Positions 17,786-26,316 of a DNA stretch of 64,000 nt are shown piece after piece. Within the stretch, counting starts at the first letter, position 1, and each line of letters starts with the position of its first letter. The DNA comes from Luteimonas fraxinea. Lineage in GTDB: Bacteria; Pseudomonadota; Gammaproteobacteria; Xanthomonadales; Xanthomonadaceae. Made by a program: the position numbers and the translations under genes. Where the stretch lies: positions 3,783,001 through 3,847,000 of the forward strand of contig NZ_CP089507.1 of assembly GCF_021233355.1 (NCBI RefSeq), in the 5' to 3' direction. The notes below the pieces were generated by a model. It was not told where the DNA came from and did no database searches. It saw only the letters and a list, made by a program, of their open reading frames with translations.

Positions 17786-18991
17786 TCAGAGCGCTTCTAT
17801 CACACCTGCCGCGCCCATGCCGGTGCCGATACACATCGTCACCAGGCCGTAGCGGTTCTTGCGACGACGCATGCCGTGGACGATGGTCGCGGTGCGGATC
17901 GCACCGGTCGCGCCCAGCGGATGGCCCAGCGCGATCGCGCCGCCCAGCGGATTGACCTTGGATGGGTCGAGCTTGCTGTCGCGGATTACCGCCAGCGCCT
18001 GCGCGGCGAAGGCTTCGTTGAGTTCGATCCAGTCGATGTCGTCGAGCGTGAGCCCGGCCTGCGCCAGCGCCTTCGGAATCGCCGCGATCGGGCCGATGCC
18101 CATGACCTCAGGACGCACGCCGGCGACGGCGAAGCTGACGAACCGCGCCAGCGGCTTCAGACCGTAGTCCTGCACCGCGCGGCCGGAGGCGAGCAGGATG
18201 CCTGCGGCGCCATCGCTCATCTGCGAGCTGTTGCCGGCCGTCACCGAGCCGCCGAACTGGCCGTTGCGGAAGACGGGGCGCAGCTTGGTCAGGCCTTCGA
18301 TCGACGAGTCCTGACGCGGACCTTCATCGGTGTCGACCAGCAGCTTGCGCAGACGCACGGCATTGCCGGCGAGGTCGGGCTGGTGGGAGACGATTTCGTA
18401 CGGGCTGATCTCGTCCTTGAACTCGCCGGCCTGGATCGCGGCGATCGCCTTCTGGTGCGAGGCGAGGGCGAACGCGTCCTGGTCCTCGCGCGAGACCTTC
18501 CATTCCTCGGCGACCTTCTCGGCGGTGATGCCCATGCCGTAGGCGATCGCGACGTGGTCATCCTTGAACACGCTCGGGCTCAGCGCGACCTTGTTGCCCA
18601 TCATCGGCACCATCGACATCGACTCGGTGCCGCCGGCAAGCATCAGGTCGGCGTTGCCGAGACGGATCTCGTTCGCTGCCAGCGCGACGGCCTGCAGGCC
18701 GGACGAGCAGAAGCGGTTGATGGTTTGCGCGGCGACGGTGTCGGGCAGGCCGGCCAGCAGCACGCCGATGCGCGCCACGTTCATGCCTTGCTCGCCTTCC
18801 GGCATCGCACAGCCGATCACGGCGTCGTCGATGCGATTGACGTCGATGCCCGGCGCCTGCGCGACGACGGCTTTGAGCACGTGCGCGAGCATGTCGTCGG
18901 GACGGGTGTTGCGGAACACGCCCTTCGGCGCCTTGCCCACCGGGGTGCGGGTGGCGGCGACGATGTAGGCGTCCTGGATCTGCTTGCTCAT
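17786..18991 (-). CDS. fadA: Acetyl-CoA C-acyltransferase (3-ketoacyl-CoA thiolase)
   Basis: A 401-residue thiolase that cleaves 3-ketoacyl-CoA with CoA in the last step of beta-oxidation. The acyl-accepting cysteine is C95 in INRFCSSGLQ. ELNEAFAAQAL, NPLGGAIALGHPLGATGAIR and the second catalytic cysteine in VTMCIGTGMGAAG are present. It lies 87 bp downstream of the hydratase/dehydrogenase gene on the same strand, making a fadBA-like unit. Biosynthetic acetyl-CoA acetyltransferases share these motifs, but the partner gene favours degradation. Confidence 0.93.
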   Translation of the reverse strand: MSKQIQDAYIVAATRTPVGKAPKGVFRNTRPDDMLAHVLKAVVAQAPGIDVNRIDDAVIGCAMPEGEQGMNVARIGVLLAGLPDTVAAQTINRFCSSGLQAVALAANEIRLGNADLMLAGGTESMSMVPMMGNKVALSPSVFKDDHVAIAYGMGITAEKVAEEWKVSREDQDAFALASHQKAIAAIQAGEFKDEISPYEIVSHQPDLAGNAVRLRKLLVDTDEGPRQDSSIEGLTKLRPVFRNGQFGGSVTAGNSSQMSDGAAGILLASGRAVQDYGLKPLARFVSFAVAGVRPEVMGIGPIAAIPKALAQAGLTLDDIDWIELNEAFAAQALAVIRDSKLDPSKVNPLGGAIALGHPLGATGAIRTATIVHGMRRRKNRYGLVTMCIGTGMGAAGVIEAL

Positions 18992-19026
18992 GGCGTTGTC
19001 TCGTAAGTAGGTAAGAGAGTGAGGGA

Positions 19027-19045
19027 GTCAGTGGCGCTCACTGAC
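19027..19045 (-). other. Stem-loop between fadB and fadA
   Basis: GTCAGTG-GCGCT-CACTGAC is a perfect 7-bp hairpin in the 87-bp gap between the two beta-oxidation genes. It has no T-run; an RNA processing or stability role is possible. Confidence 0.45.
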
Positions 19046-19078
19046 GTCTTGCGCGCGCTGCGCGCCTGACCTGTCTCA

Positions 19079-21451
19079 CTAGTTCCTCAGCGGCTTGCCG
19101 GTCTTGAGCATGTGGCCGATGCGCGCTTGGGTCTTTTCCTGCTGGGCGAGCTCGACGAAGTGCTTGCGCTCCAGGCGGATCAGCCAGTCCTCGTCGACGA
19201 TCGCGTTGCGGTCCACGTCGCCGCCGCACAGCACGGTGGCGATGCGCTCGGCGATCTCGTAGTCGTATTCGCTGACGAAACGGCCTTCGAGCATGTTCAC
19301 CAGCAGCATCTTGAACGTGGCGATGCCGACGTCGCCGGCGACGCGGATCGCACGTGCGGGCAGCGGCGGGCGATAGCCGGCTTCGGCCAGCGCCGATGCC
19401 TGCTGGCGCGCGACGTGCAGCAGCTCGAACGCGTTGAAGGTCACGATGTCGTCGGCGCGCAGCAGGCCGAGTTCCTTCGCGTTGACCGCCGAGTTCGACA
19501 CCTTGGCCATCGCGATGGTCTCGAAGGTCTTCTTCAGCTCGGCGAACACGTCGCCGTTCGGACCCGCGGCCTCGGACGCACGCACCGCCAGTTCCTTCAG
19601 GCCGCCACCGGCCGGCAGCAGGCCGACGCCGGCCTCGACCAGACCGATGTAGCTTTCGAGATGCGCGACGGTACGCGCGCTGTGCATCTGGAACTCGCAG
19701 CCACCGCCCAGCGCCAGACCGCGTACGGCTGCGACCACGGGCACCAGCGAGTACTTGATGCGCTGGCTGGTCTTCTGGAAGTTCTCGACCATCGCCTCGA
19801 ACGCGTCGACCTTGCCGGCCTGCAGCAGGCCCAGCGCGCCGGCGAGATCGGCACCGGCCGAGAACGGCTCCTTCGGCTGCCAGATCACCACACCCTTGAA
19901 CTTGCGCTCGGCGATGCCGATCGCTTCCTGGATGCCATCGAGCACGTGGTCGGAGACCGTGTGCATCTTGGTCTTGAAGCTGATCACGCCGATGTCGTCG
20001 CCGTCCGTCCACAGGCGGATGCCGTCGTTCTCGTAGACGGTCTCGCCCTGCTCGAAGCGCTCACCCAGCAGCGGATCGGGGAAGCGCTGGCGGCGATACA
20101 CCGGCAGCGAGGAGCGCGGCAGCTTGGCGTTCCTGGACGGGCTGTAGCTGCCCTCGGCGGCGTGTACGCCCTCGCGGCCGTCGAACACCCAGTCGGGCAG
20201 CGGCGCGCTGCTCATGGTCTTGCCGGCAATGATGTCCTCGGCGATCCAGTCGGCGACCTGCTTCCAGCCCGCGGCCTGCCACAGCTCGAACGGACCCTGC
20301 TGCCAGCCGTAGCCCCAGCGGATCGCCAGGTCGACGTCGCGCGCGGTCTCTGCGATGTCTTCCAGATGCACGGCGCTGTAGTGGAACAGGTCACGCAGGA
20401 TCGACCAGACGAATTGGGCCTGCGGATGTTCGCTGGCGCGCAGCTGGGCCATGCGCTCGGCCGGGTCCTTGGTCTTGAGGATCGCGACGACCTCATCGGC
20501 CGCCTTGCGATCGGAGGCGCGGTAGTCCTGCTTCTCCAGATCGAGGACCAGAATGTCCTTGCCGGCCTTGCGGAAGATGCCGGCGCCGGTCTTCTGGCCC
20601 AGCGCGCCTTTCTCGATCAACGCGGTCAGCCACTTGGGCGAGGCGAAGTACGCGTGCCAGGGATCCTCGGGCAGCGTATCGGCCATGGTCTTGATGACGT
20701 GCGACATCGTGTCCAGGCCGACGACGTCCGAGGTCCGATAGGTCGCCGACTTCGGACGGCCGAGCAGGGGACCGGTCAGCGCATCGACCTCGTCGAAGCC
20801 GAGCTTCGACTCCTGGGTGTGGTGGATCGTCGACAGGATCGAGAACACGCCGATCCGGTTGCCGATGAAGTTCGGGGTGTCCTTGGCATAGACCACGCCC
20901 TTGCCGAGCTGGGTGGTCAGGAAGGCTTCGAGGCCTTCGAGCACTGACCTGTCGGTGGTCTTCGCCGGAATCAGTTCCGCCAGATGCATATAGCGCGGCG
21001 GGTTGAAGAAGTGGACGCCGCAGAAACGATGGCGCAGTTCTTCGGGAAGAACATCCGCCAAGGCATTGATTCCAAGGCCCGACGTGTTGCTGGCCAACAC
21101 CGCGTGCGCCGGCACGTGCGGGGCGATCTTGCGGTAGAGGTCCTGCTTCCAGTCCATCTTCTCGGCGATCGCCTCGATGATCAGGTCGCAGCTTTCGAGT
21201 TCGGCCAGGCCGGTTTCGTAGTTCGCGGGGACGATGGCCTCGGCCAGCGACTTGCTGCTCAGCGGGGCCGGGCTCAGCTTGGCCAGGTTCGCGAGCGCCT
21301 TGCGCACCACGCCGTCCTTGTCGCCCTCCTTGGCCGGCAGGTCGAACAGGACCGTGTCGATCCCGGCGTTGGTCAGGTGCGCGGCGATCTGCGCGCCCAT
21401 GACACCCGCACCCAGAACCGCGGCGCGACGTACAAGCAGTTTCTCAGACAT
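19079..21451 (-). CDS. fadB: Bifunctional 3-hydroxyacyl-CoA dehydrogenase/enoyl-CoA hydratase, dehydrogenase-first arrangement
   Basis: About 790 residues. The NAD-binding dehydrogenase comes first (AAVLGAGVMGAQIAAHL; GVHFFNPPRYMHLAEL; TPNFIGNRIG) and the crotonase-fold hydratase last (FSAGADLAG; LALGGGCEFQMHS with the first catalytic Glu; [15 protein letters not shown] with the second). This order is the reverse of E. coli FadB and resembles FadN-type enzymes. ATGs at 21460 and 21451 compete; I prefer 21451 because AAGGG lies 9 nt upstream of it. Together with the thiolase it completes the core of fatty acid beta-oxidation. Confidence 0.93.
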   Translation of the reverse strand: MSEKLLVRRAAVLGAGVMGAQIAAHLTNAGIDTVLFDLPAKEGDKDGVVRKALANLAKLSPAPLSSKSLAEAIVPANYETGLAELESCDLIIEAIAEKMDWKQDLYRKIAPHVPAHAVLASNTSGLGINALADVLPEELRHRFCGVHFFNPPRYMHLAELIPAKTTDRSVLEGLEAFLTTQLGKGVVYAKDTPNFIGNRIGVFSILSTIHHTQESKLGFDEVDALTGPLLGRPKSATYRTSDVVGLDTMSHVIKTMADTLPEDPWHAYFASPKWLTALIEKGALGQKTGAGIFRKAGKDILVLDLEKQDYRASDRKAADEVVAILKTKDPAERMAQLRASEHPQAQFVWSILRDLFHYSAVHLEDIAETARDVDLAIRWGYGWQQGPFELWQAAGWKQVADWIAEDIIAGKTMSSAPLPDWVFDGREGVHAAEGSYSPSRNAKLPRSSLPVYRRQRFPDPLLGERFEQGETVYENDGIRLWTDGDDIGVISFKTKMHTVSDHVLDGIQEAIGIAERKFKGVVIWQPKEPFSAGADLAGALGLLQAGKVDAFEAMVENFQKTSQRIKYSLVPVVAAVRGLALGGGCEFQMHSARTVAHLESYIGLVEAGVGLLPAGGGLKELAVRASEAAGPNGDVFAELKKTFETIAMAKVSNSAVNAKELGLLRADDIVTFNAFELLHVARQQASALAEAGYRPPLPARAIRVAGDVGIATFKMLLVNMLEGRFVSEYDYEIAERIATVLCGGDVDRNAIVDEDWLIRLERKHFVELAQQEKTQARIGHMLKTGKPLRN

Positions 21452-21503
21452 TTGCTCCATCCCTTTGTTTCAAAAAGAAACCCGGCGTGAGCCAGGCTGG
21501 TGG

Positions 21504-22124
21504 TCAGGCGCGGAACCCGGCTGCGGCGAAGCGGATCAGCTCGCCGGCGATCCGGGTGCGGTGCGCATGTTCGGTGGTGCCCGGCGGACGCTTGATCAGG
21601 CCGAAATCGGCCATCGCATACGTCAGCGCGCCGGCGAGAAAATCGAGGCGACCGTAGAGCTCGGCCTTGCCGAGATCCGGCAGGCAGACGGCGAGGGCGC
21701 CTGCGAACTCGCGCGGCACATGCCCGTACTGCTCGGAGAGGAACTTGCGCAGGGCGTCGTTCTTTTCCACATACGCCCGGGCAATGACCCGGACGAAGGC
21801 CCCGCTGCCGGCGCGGCCACTGGCCATGTCCAGCGCGGGCTCGACGAAGGCTGCGATGATCGGCTCGATCTCGCCGGGCTGTTCGGCCAATGCGCGCTTG
21901 AGCTGGGCGAGCCGCTGCGCGCTCATCTGGTCCATCCGGCGGCGGAACACCTCGTTGACGAGGTTCTCCTTGCTGCCGAAGTGGTAGTTCACCGCGGCGA
22001 TGTTCACATCCGCCCGGCTGGTGACCTGGCGCAGCGACGTGCCCGCGAACCCGTGGGTCGCGAACAGTTCTTCGGCGGCGCCGAGGATCTTGTCCTTGGT
22101 GGAGAACTGGGCGGTGCTGGCCAT
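21504..22124 (-). CDS. TetR-family regulator, PsrA-like
   Basis: 206 residues. The N-terminal helix-turn-helix reads KILGAAEELFATHGFAGTSLRQVTSRADVNIAAVNYHFGSKENLVNEV, very like PsrA, the long-chain fatty acid-sensing repressor of beta-oxidation in Pseudomonas. The C-terminal half would bind the ligand. The stop is only 52 bp before the hydratase/dehydrogenase start on the same strand, so the regulator probably heads the operon. A matching palindrome lies just upstream of its own start. Confidence 0.82.
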   Translation of the reverse strand: MASTAQFSTKDKILGAAEELFATHGFAGTSLRQVTSRADVNIAAVNYHFGSKENLVNEVFRRRMDQMSAQRLAQLKRALAEQPGEIEPIIAAFVEPALDMASGRAGSGAFVRVIARAYVEKNDALRKFLSEQYGHVPREFAGALAVCLPDLGKAELYGRLDFLAGALTYAMADFGLIKRPPGTTEHAHRTRIAGELIRFAAAGFRA

Positions 22125-22141
22125 GACGACGGGTGCTCGAT

Positions 22142-22155
22142 CAAACGCTTGTTTG
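22142..22155 (-). promoter_or_regulatory. Candidate PsrA-type operator
   Basis: CAAAC-GCTT-GTTTG lies 18 bp upstream of the regulator's ATG. It fits the C/GAAAC-N2-4-GTTTG/C form described for PsrA, so autoregulation and control of the beta-oxidation operon are likely. Confidence 0.6.
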
Positions 22156-22256
22156 GATTCTGGGGGCCAAGCGCCTGACGCGTCAATGACCGGCGACCCG
22201 CCCGCGGCCGACGCAGTTGCAGCGGATACGTTAGAATTGCCGCAGCCATGTTGGCT

Positions 22257-22282
22257 AAACCCGCGTTTCGGCGCGGGTTTTT
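22257..22282 (+). terminator. Terminator-like hairpin in the ndk leader
   Basis: AAACCCGCG-TTTCGG-CGCGGGTTT followed by TT. It points along the plus strand, yet the upstream gene is on the minus strand, so it would act on the ndk transcript itself as an attenuator or leader structure. A possible -10 (TAGAAT) is at 22232-22237. Confidence 0.7.
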
Positions 22283-22340
22283 CCATGTAGACTCGGCCGT
22301 TCCGGAGTGGACGGCCCCATTCCAGACCGGAGAACACCAG

Positions 22341-22766
22341 ATGGCGCTCGAGCGCACTCTTTCCATCGTCAAGCCCGATGCCGTTGCCAAGAACGTCATC
22401 GGCGAGATCTATTCCCGCTTCGAAAAGGCCGGCCTGAAGATCGTGGCCGCCAAGTACAAGCAGCTGACCCGTGAAGAGGCCGAAGGCTTCTACGCCGTGC
22501 ACAAGGAGCGTCCGTTCTTCGGCGCGCTGGTCGAGTTCATGACCTCCGGCCCGGTGATGATCCAGGCCCTGGAAGGCGAGAACGCCGTGGCCGCGCACCG
22601 CGACCTGCTGGGCGCCACCAACCCGAAGGACGCCGCGCCGGGCACGATCCGCGCCGACTTCGCCGACTCCATCGACGCCAACGCTGCCCACGGTTCGGAT
22701 TCGGTCGAGAATGCGCAGACCGAGATCGCGTACTTCTTCAAGAACGACGAAGTCGTTTCCCGCTGA
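22341..22766 (+). CDS. ndk: Nucleoside diphosphate kinase
   Basis: 141 residues, standard length. It transfers the gamma-phosphate from ATP to nucleoside diphosphates through a phosphohistidine, here H117 in [42 protein letters not shown] and [17 protein letters not shown] are diagnostic. The leader carries a terminator-like hairpin about 60 nt before the start. rlmN follows after 11 bp, so the two are likely co-transcribed. Confidence 0.98.
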   Translation: MALERTLSIVKPDAVAKNVIGEIYSRFEKAGLKIVAAKYKQLTREEAEGFYAVHKERPFFGALVEFMTSGPVMIQALEGENAVAAHRDLLGATNPKDAAPGTIRADFADSIDANAAHGSDSVENAQTEIAYFFKNDEVVSR

Positions 22767-22777
22767 GTGATGCCATC

Positions 22778-23950
22778 GTGACCGAGGTCGCCATCGACGC
22801 CACCGTCGCCAAGCAGAACCTGCTCGACCTCGACCGCGAGGGTATGGAGCGCTTTTTCGCCGAGACTCTCGGCGAAAAGCGCTTTCGTGCCCACCAGATC
22901 ATGAAGTGGATCCACCACCGGTACGTCACCGACTTCAATGAGATGACCGACCTGGGCAAGGCGCTGCGCGCCAAGCTCGAGGCGCATGCCGAAGTCCTCG
23001 TGCCGCAGATCCAGTTCGAGAAGCCTTCCACCGACGGCACCCACAAGTGGCTGCTGGCGATGGACGGCAAGAACGCGATCGAGACCGTCTACATCCCCGA
23101 CAAGTCGCGCGGCACGCTGTGCGTGTCCTCGCAGGTCGGCTGCGCGCTCAATTGCCAGTTCTGTTCCACCGCGACCCAGGGCTTCAACCGCAACCTGTCG
23201 ACCGCCGAGATCATCGGTCAGGTCTGGGTGGCGGCCAGGCATCTTGGCAACGTGCCGCACAAGCAGCGCCGCCTGACCAATGTCGTGATGATGGGCATGG
23301 GCGAACCGCTGATGAATTTCGACAACGTCGTCCGCGCGATGAGCATCATGCGCGACGACCTGGGTTACGGCCTGGCGAACAAGCGCGTCACGCTGTCGAC
23401 CGCCGGCATGGTGCCGATGATCGACAAGCTGGGCGAAGTCAGCGACGTGTCGCTGGCGGTGTCGCTGCACGCGGCCAACGACGCGCTGCGCACCGAGCTG
23501 GTGCCGCTGAACAAGAAGTACCCGATTGCCGAGCTGATGGAAGCTTGCGCGCGCTACGCGCAGCGCAAGCGTGGCGAGTCGATCACCTTCGAATACACGC
23601 TGATGAAGGACGTCAACGACCAGCCGCAGCACGCACGCGAACTGGCCCGTCTGATGCGCGATTTCGACAATCGTCTGCAGATGAAGGACGCGGCGAAGGT
23701 CAATCTGATCCCGTTCAACCCGTTCCCGGGCACGCGCTACGAGCGCCCGGACGACGCGACGATCCGCCGGTTCCAGAAGCTGCTCAATGAATCGGGCCGC
23801 ATCGCACCGGTGCGCCGCACCCGCGGGGACGACATCGACGCGGCCTGCGGCCAGCTCAAGGGCCAGGTTGCCGATCGCACGCGTCGCCAGGCCGAACATC
23901 TCAAGCGTCTCGAAGCGCAGGGCGGTCCAGGTGTCGATGCGGCTGCCTGA
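22778..23950 (+). CDS. rlmN: Dual-specificity 23S rRNA (A2503-C2)/tRNA (A37-C2) methyltransferase RlmN
   Basis: 390 residues from a GTG; the nearby ATG at 22769 runs into a stop after three codons. The radical-SAM motif is C122-x3-C126-x2-C129 ([16 protein letters not shown]). The C-terminal cysteine that carries the methyl group is in [26 protein letters not shown] and [12 protein letters not shown] are family signatures. The enzyme methylates A2503 of 23S rRNA and A37 of some tRNAs. Its 3' end overlaps the pilF-like start by 14 bp. Confidence 0.97.
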   Translation: MTEVAIDATVAKQNLLDLDREGMERFFAETLGEKRFRAHQIMKWIHHRYVTDFNEMTDLGKALRAKLEAHAEVLVPQIQFEKPSTDGTHKWLLAMDGKNAIETVYIPDKSRGTLCVSSQVGCALNCQFCSTATQGFNRNLSTAEIIGQVWVAARHLGNVPHKQRRLTNVVMMGMGEPLMNFDNVVRAMSIMRDDLGYGLANKRVTLSTAGMVPMIDKLGEVSDVSLAVSLHAANDALRTELVPLNKKYPIAELMEACARYAQRKRGESITFEYTLMKDVNDQPQHARELARLMRDFDNRLQMKDAAKVNLIPFNPFPGTRYERPDDATIRRFQKLLNESGRIAPVRRTRGDDIDAACGQLKGQVADRTRRQAEHLKRLEAQGGPGVDAAA

Positions 23951-24749
23951 GGCTGCCGTTTTCGTCGTTCTCCTGCTGGCAGTGGCCGGCTGTTCACGCC
24001 TCGATTTCGTCAAACCCAGCGGCAAGAGCAATTTCCGCCCGGATCAGCGCACCTACGAGACCCGCGGCAATGCGGAGTTCCGTCGCGGTGAGGCGGCGCG
24101 CGGCCAGCTGGGGCTCGCGTCGCGCGAGTTCGAAGCCGGCAATTTCGACGCCGCTGCCAAGGCCGCCCGGGACGCGTTGAAGGGTGAGGGCACGGCGGCC
24201 GACGCCAATACGCTGCTCGCGGTGATCGAAGACCGCCGCGGCCGCAGTGCCCAGGCCGGTGGCTACTACAAAGCCGCGGCCGAACGCGCGCCCGACCAGG
24301 GCGCCTACCTCAACAACTACGGCACCTGGCTGTGCCGCAACGGCCGGGCGACCGACGCGCTGGCGTATTTCGACGCTGCAGTGCGCGATCCGGCCTATGG
24401 CGATCCGTCCGGCGCGCTCGCCAATGCCGGCGCCTGTGCGATGAGCGCAGGCGATACGGCGCGGGTCGAACGCGACCTGCGCGCGTCGCTGGAGCTCGAT
24501 CCGGAGAACGTCGTCGCCCTCGATGCGATGTCGCGCTACCTGATCTCCGAGCATCGTTACTTCGATGCGCGTGCTTTTTCGCAACGACGGCTTGCCGCCG
24601 CCCCCGCAACTACGGCAGCATTGCAACTTGCGGTGCAGATCGAGACCGCGCTCGGCGACACAGGGGCCGCCGACCGATACCAGCGACGCTTGCGGGCGGA
24701 GTTTCCGTCTGCTCCGAACCTACAGCCAAGGGAAACGAGTCCACCATGA
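23937..24749 (+). CDS. pilF: Type IV pilus biogenesis lipoprotein PilF/PilW (TPR)
   Basis: 270 residues. The signal peptide ends AVAGC with C19 lipidated, and Ser at +2 predicts the outer membrane. The rest is built of tetratricopeptide-like helices ([51 protein letters not shown]). PilF is the pilotin needed for assembly of the PilQ secretin. The position between rlmN and rodZ is the usual one. This fits a pilus-bearing organism and the FimX-like gene at the left edge. Confidence 0.9.
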   Translation: MRLPEAAVFVVLLLAVAGCSRLDFVKPSGKSNFRPDQRTYETRGNAEFRRGEAARGQLGLASREFEAGNFDAAAKAARDALKGEGTAADANTLLAVIEDRRGRSAQAGGYYKAAAERAPDQGAYLNNYGTWLCRNGRATDALAYFDAAVRDPAYGDPSGALANAGACAMSAGDTARVERDLRASLELDPENVVALDAMSRYLISEHRYFDARAFSQRRLAAAPATTAALQLAVQIETALGDTGAADRYQRRLRAEFPSAPNLQPRETSPP

Positions 24750-25579
24750 GTTCTTCGAACCAGACCATGCCAGCGACTTCGCCTGGGGTCGGAGAACGTC
24801 TGCGCGATGCGCGCATGGAGGCCGGGCTGACGGTCGCCGATGTGGCCACCCGGCTGCGCATGCAGCTGCGGGTCATCGACGCGCTCGAAGCCGAGGACTG
24901 GGCCCGCCTCGGCGCGCCGGTGTTCATCCGTGGCCAGCTGCGCAGCTACCTGCGCCTGCTCAAACTGCCCGAATCGCTGGCCGACGGTGTGTCCGACGCC
25001 AATGTGCGTCCGCCTGAACTCACCCCGCGTACCTACACCCCGCCGATGCAGCGCATGCTCGACAAGGCCATGGGACGCGCGGTGTACGTGGTGATCACCG
25101 CGCTGATCGCGGTGCCGGTCTGGGTGGCGACGCGTTCGCATGTCGACAACAGCCGGCCGGTCGAGACTGCCTCGCTTGGTCTGGACGGTAATATCCAGAC
25201 GCCCGCCGAAGCCTCGCGTCCTGCGCGTCCGACGCCGGTCACCGCTTCGCTCGGCGCGTTGCCCAAGCGTGCGCCGGCTGTGCCCGCCGCGACCGAATTC
25301 GATGCACAGGCAGGCGCAGGTCTCGTGATGCGCTTCAGCGGCGACAGCTGGATCGAGGTAATCGGTTCTGATGGCGCGCAGGTCGAGCAGGCACTCGTGC
25401 AGGCCGGCCAGGAACGCCGCTTCGAGGCGGGCACCGTCAGCCGCGTCAAGCTCGGCAATGCCACCGCAGTCGAAGTATCGAGCGGCGGCGACGTTCAGGA
25501 TCTGTCCCGGTTCCAGCGGGCCAACGTGGCACGCTTTACGGTATCCTCCGACGGCGCGCTGGCGCCGGCTTCCGAGTAA
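24746..25579 (+). CDS. rodZ: Cytoskeletal protein RodZ-like (HTH plus DUF4115)
   Basis: 277 residues starting in an ATGA overlap with pilF. A cytoplasmic helix-turn-helix (GERLRDARMEAGLTVADVATRLRM; FIRGQLRSYLRLL) is followed by a single membrane helix at about 110-128 (AVYVVITALIAVPVWVA) and a periplasmic DUF4115 domain (FSGDSWIEVIGSDGAQVEQALVQAG). RodZ links MreB filaments to the elongation machinery. The linker is short and Pro/Ala-rich. In E. coli ispG and hisS follow; here they are absent. Confidence 0.9.
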   Translation: MSSSNQTMPATSPGVGERLRDARMEAGLTVADVATRLRMQLRVIDALEAEDWARLGAPVFIRGQLRSYLRLLKLPESLADGVSDANVRPPELTPRTYTPPMQRMLDKAMGRAVYVVITALIAVPVWVATRSHVDNSRPVETASLGLDGNIQTPAEASRPARPTPVTASLGALPKRAPAVPAATEFDAQAGAGLVMRFSGDSWIEVIGSDGAQVEQALVQAGQERRFEAGTVSRVKLGNATAVEVSSGGDVQDLSRFQRANVARFTVSSDGALAPASE

Positions 25580-25683
25580 TTCCGGGCGACCGCGCCGGGT
25601 TCCGGACCACCGCATCGATGCGGGGTCCCGCGATCCTTCTTTCATCCGTTTGACCCGCCTTCGACAGCGGGCGTAGAGACCAT

Positions 25684-26316
25684 ATGGCGATTGACGAGTT
25701 GCTGGACGAACGCGAGCAGGGGGAGCGGGTCAAGGCCTGGCTTCGCGACAACGCTCTGGGACTGGTGGGTGGCCTGGTGGTCGGCGCCGCGCTCATCGGT
25801 GGCTGGCAGTACTGGAAGAACCGCACGCATACGCAGGCGGTCGAACAGCATTCGGCCTACCAGACCGCGCTGCTGGACATCCGCTCGGGCGAGTTCGACA
25901 AGGCCTCGCAGACCGTGGCCGGCCTGCCGGATACCGCGTACAGCGAACTGGCCGCGTTGCAGCTGGCCAAGGCGCAGGTCGACAAGGGCGATCGCGATGC
26001 CGCGATCGCAACGCTCGAATCCGTCAAGGGTACCGAGCCCGGCGTGGCTGCGGTGGTGAAGCAGCGTCTCGCGCGTCTGCTGACCGATGCCGGCCGCGGC
26101 GAAGACGCGGTCAAGCTGCTCGCCGATGCCGATGATGCGGTGTCGCTCGAAGCCCGCGGCGACGCGCATTTCGCGCTCAAGCAGAACGAACAGGCCCGCG
26201 CGGATTACGCGCAGGCCTTGCGCAAGCTCGACAGCGCCGCGCAACAGCGTGGTCTCGTCGAACTCAAGCTTTCCGAAGTCGGCGGCACGCCGGACGAACC
26301 CGAGGTTGAATCCTGA
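25684..26316 (+). CDS. yfgM: YfgM-like ancillary SecYEG translocon subunit (TPR)
   Basis: 210 residues. A short cytoplasmic start (IDELLDEREQGERVKAWLRDNA), one membrane helix at about 23-43 (LGLVGGLVVGAALIGGWQYW), then a periplasmic TPR-like domain with ASQTVAGL, AALQLAKAQVDKGD and AVVKQRLARLLTDAG. YfgM links the translocon to periplasmic chaperones such as PpiD. It is immediately upstream of bamB (TGATG overlap), the canonical order. Confidence 0.9.
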   Translation: MAIDELLDEREQGERVKAWLRDNALGLVGGLVVGAALIGGWQYWKNRTHTQAVEQHSAYQTALLDIRSGEFDKASQTVAGLPDTAYSELAALQLAKAQVDKGDRDAAIATLESVKGTEPGVAAVVKQRLARLLTDAGRGEDAVKLLADADDAVSLEARGDAHFALKQNEQARADYAQALRKLDSAAQQRGLVELKLSEVGGTPDEPEVES

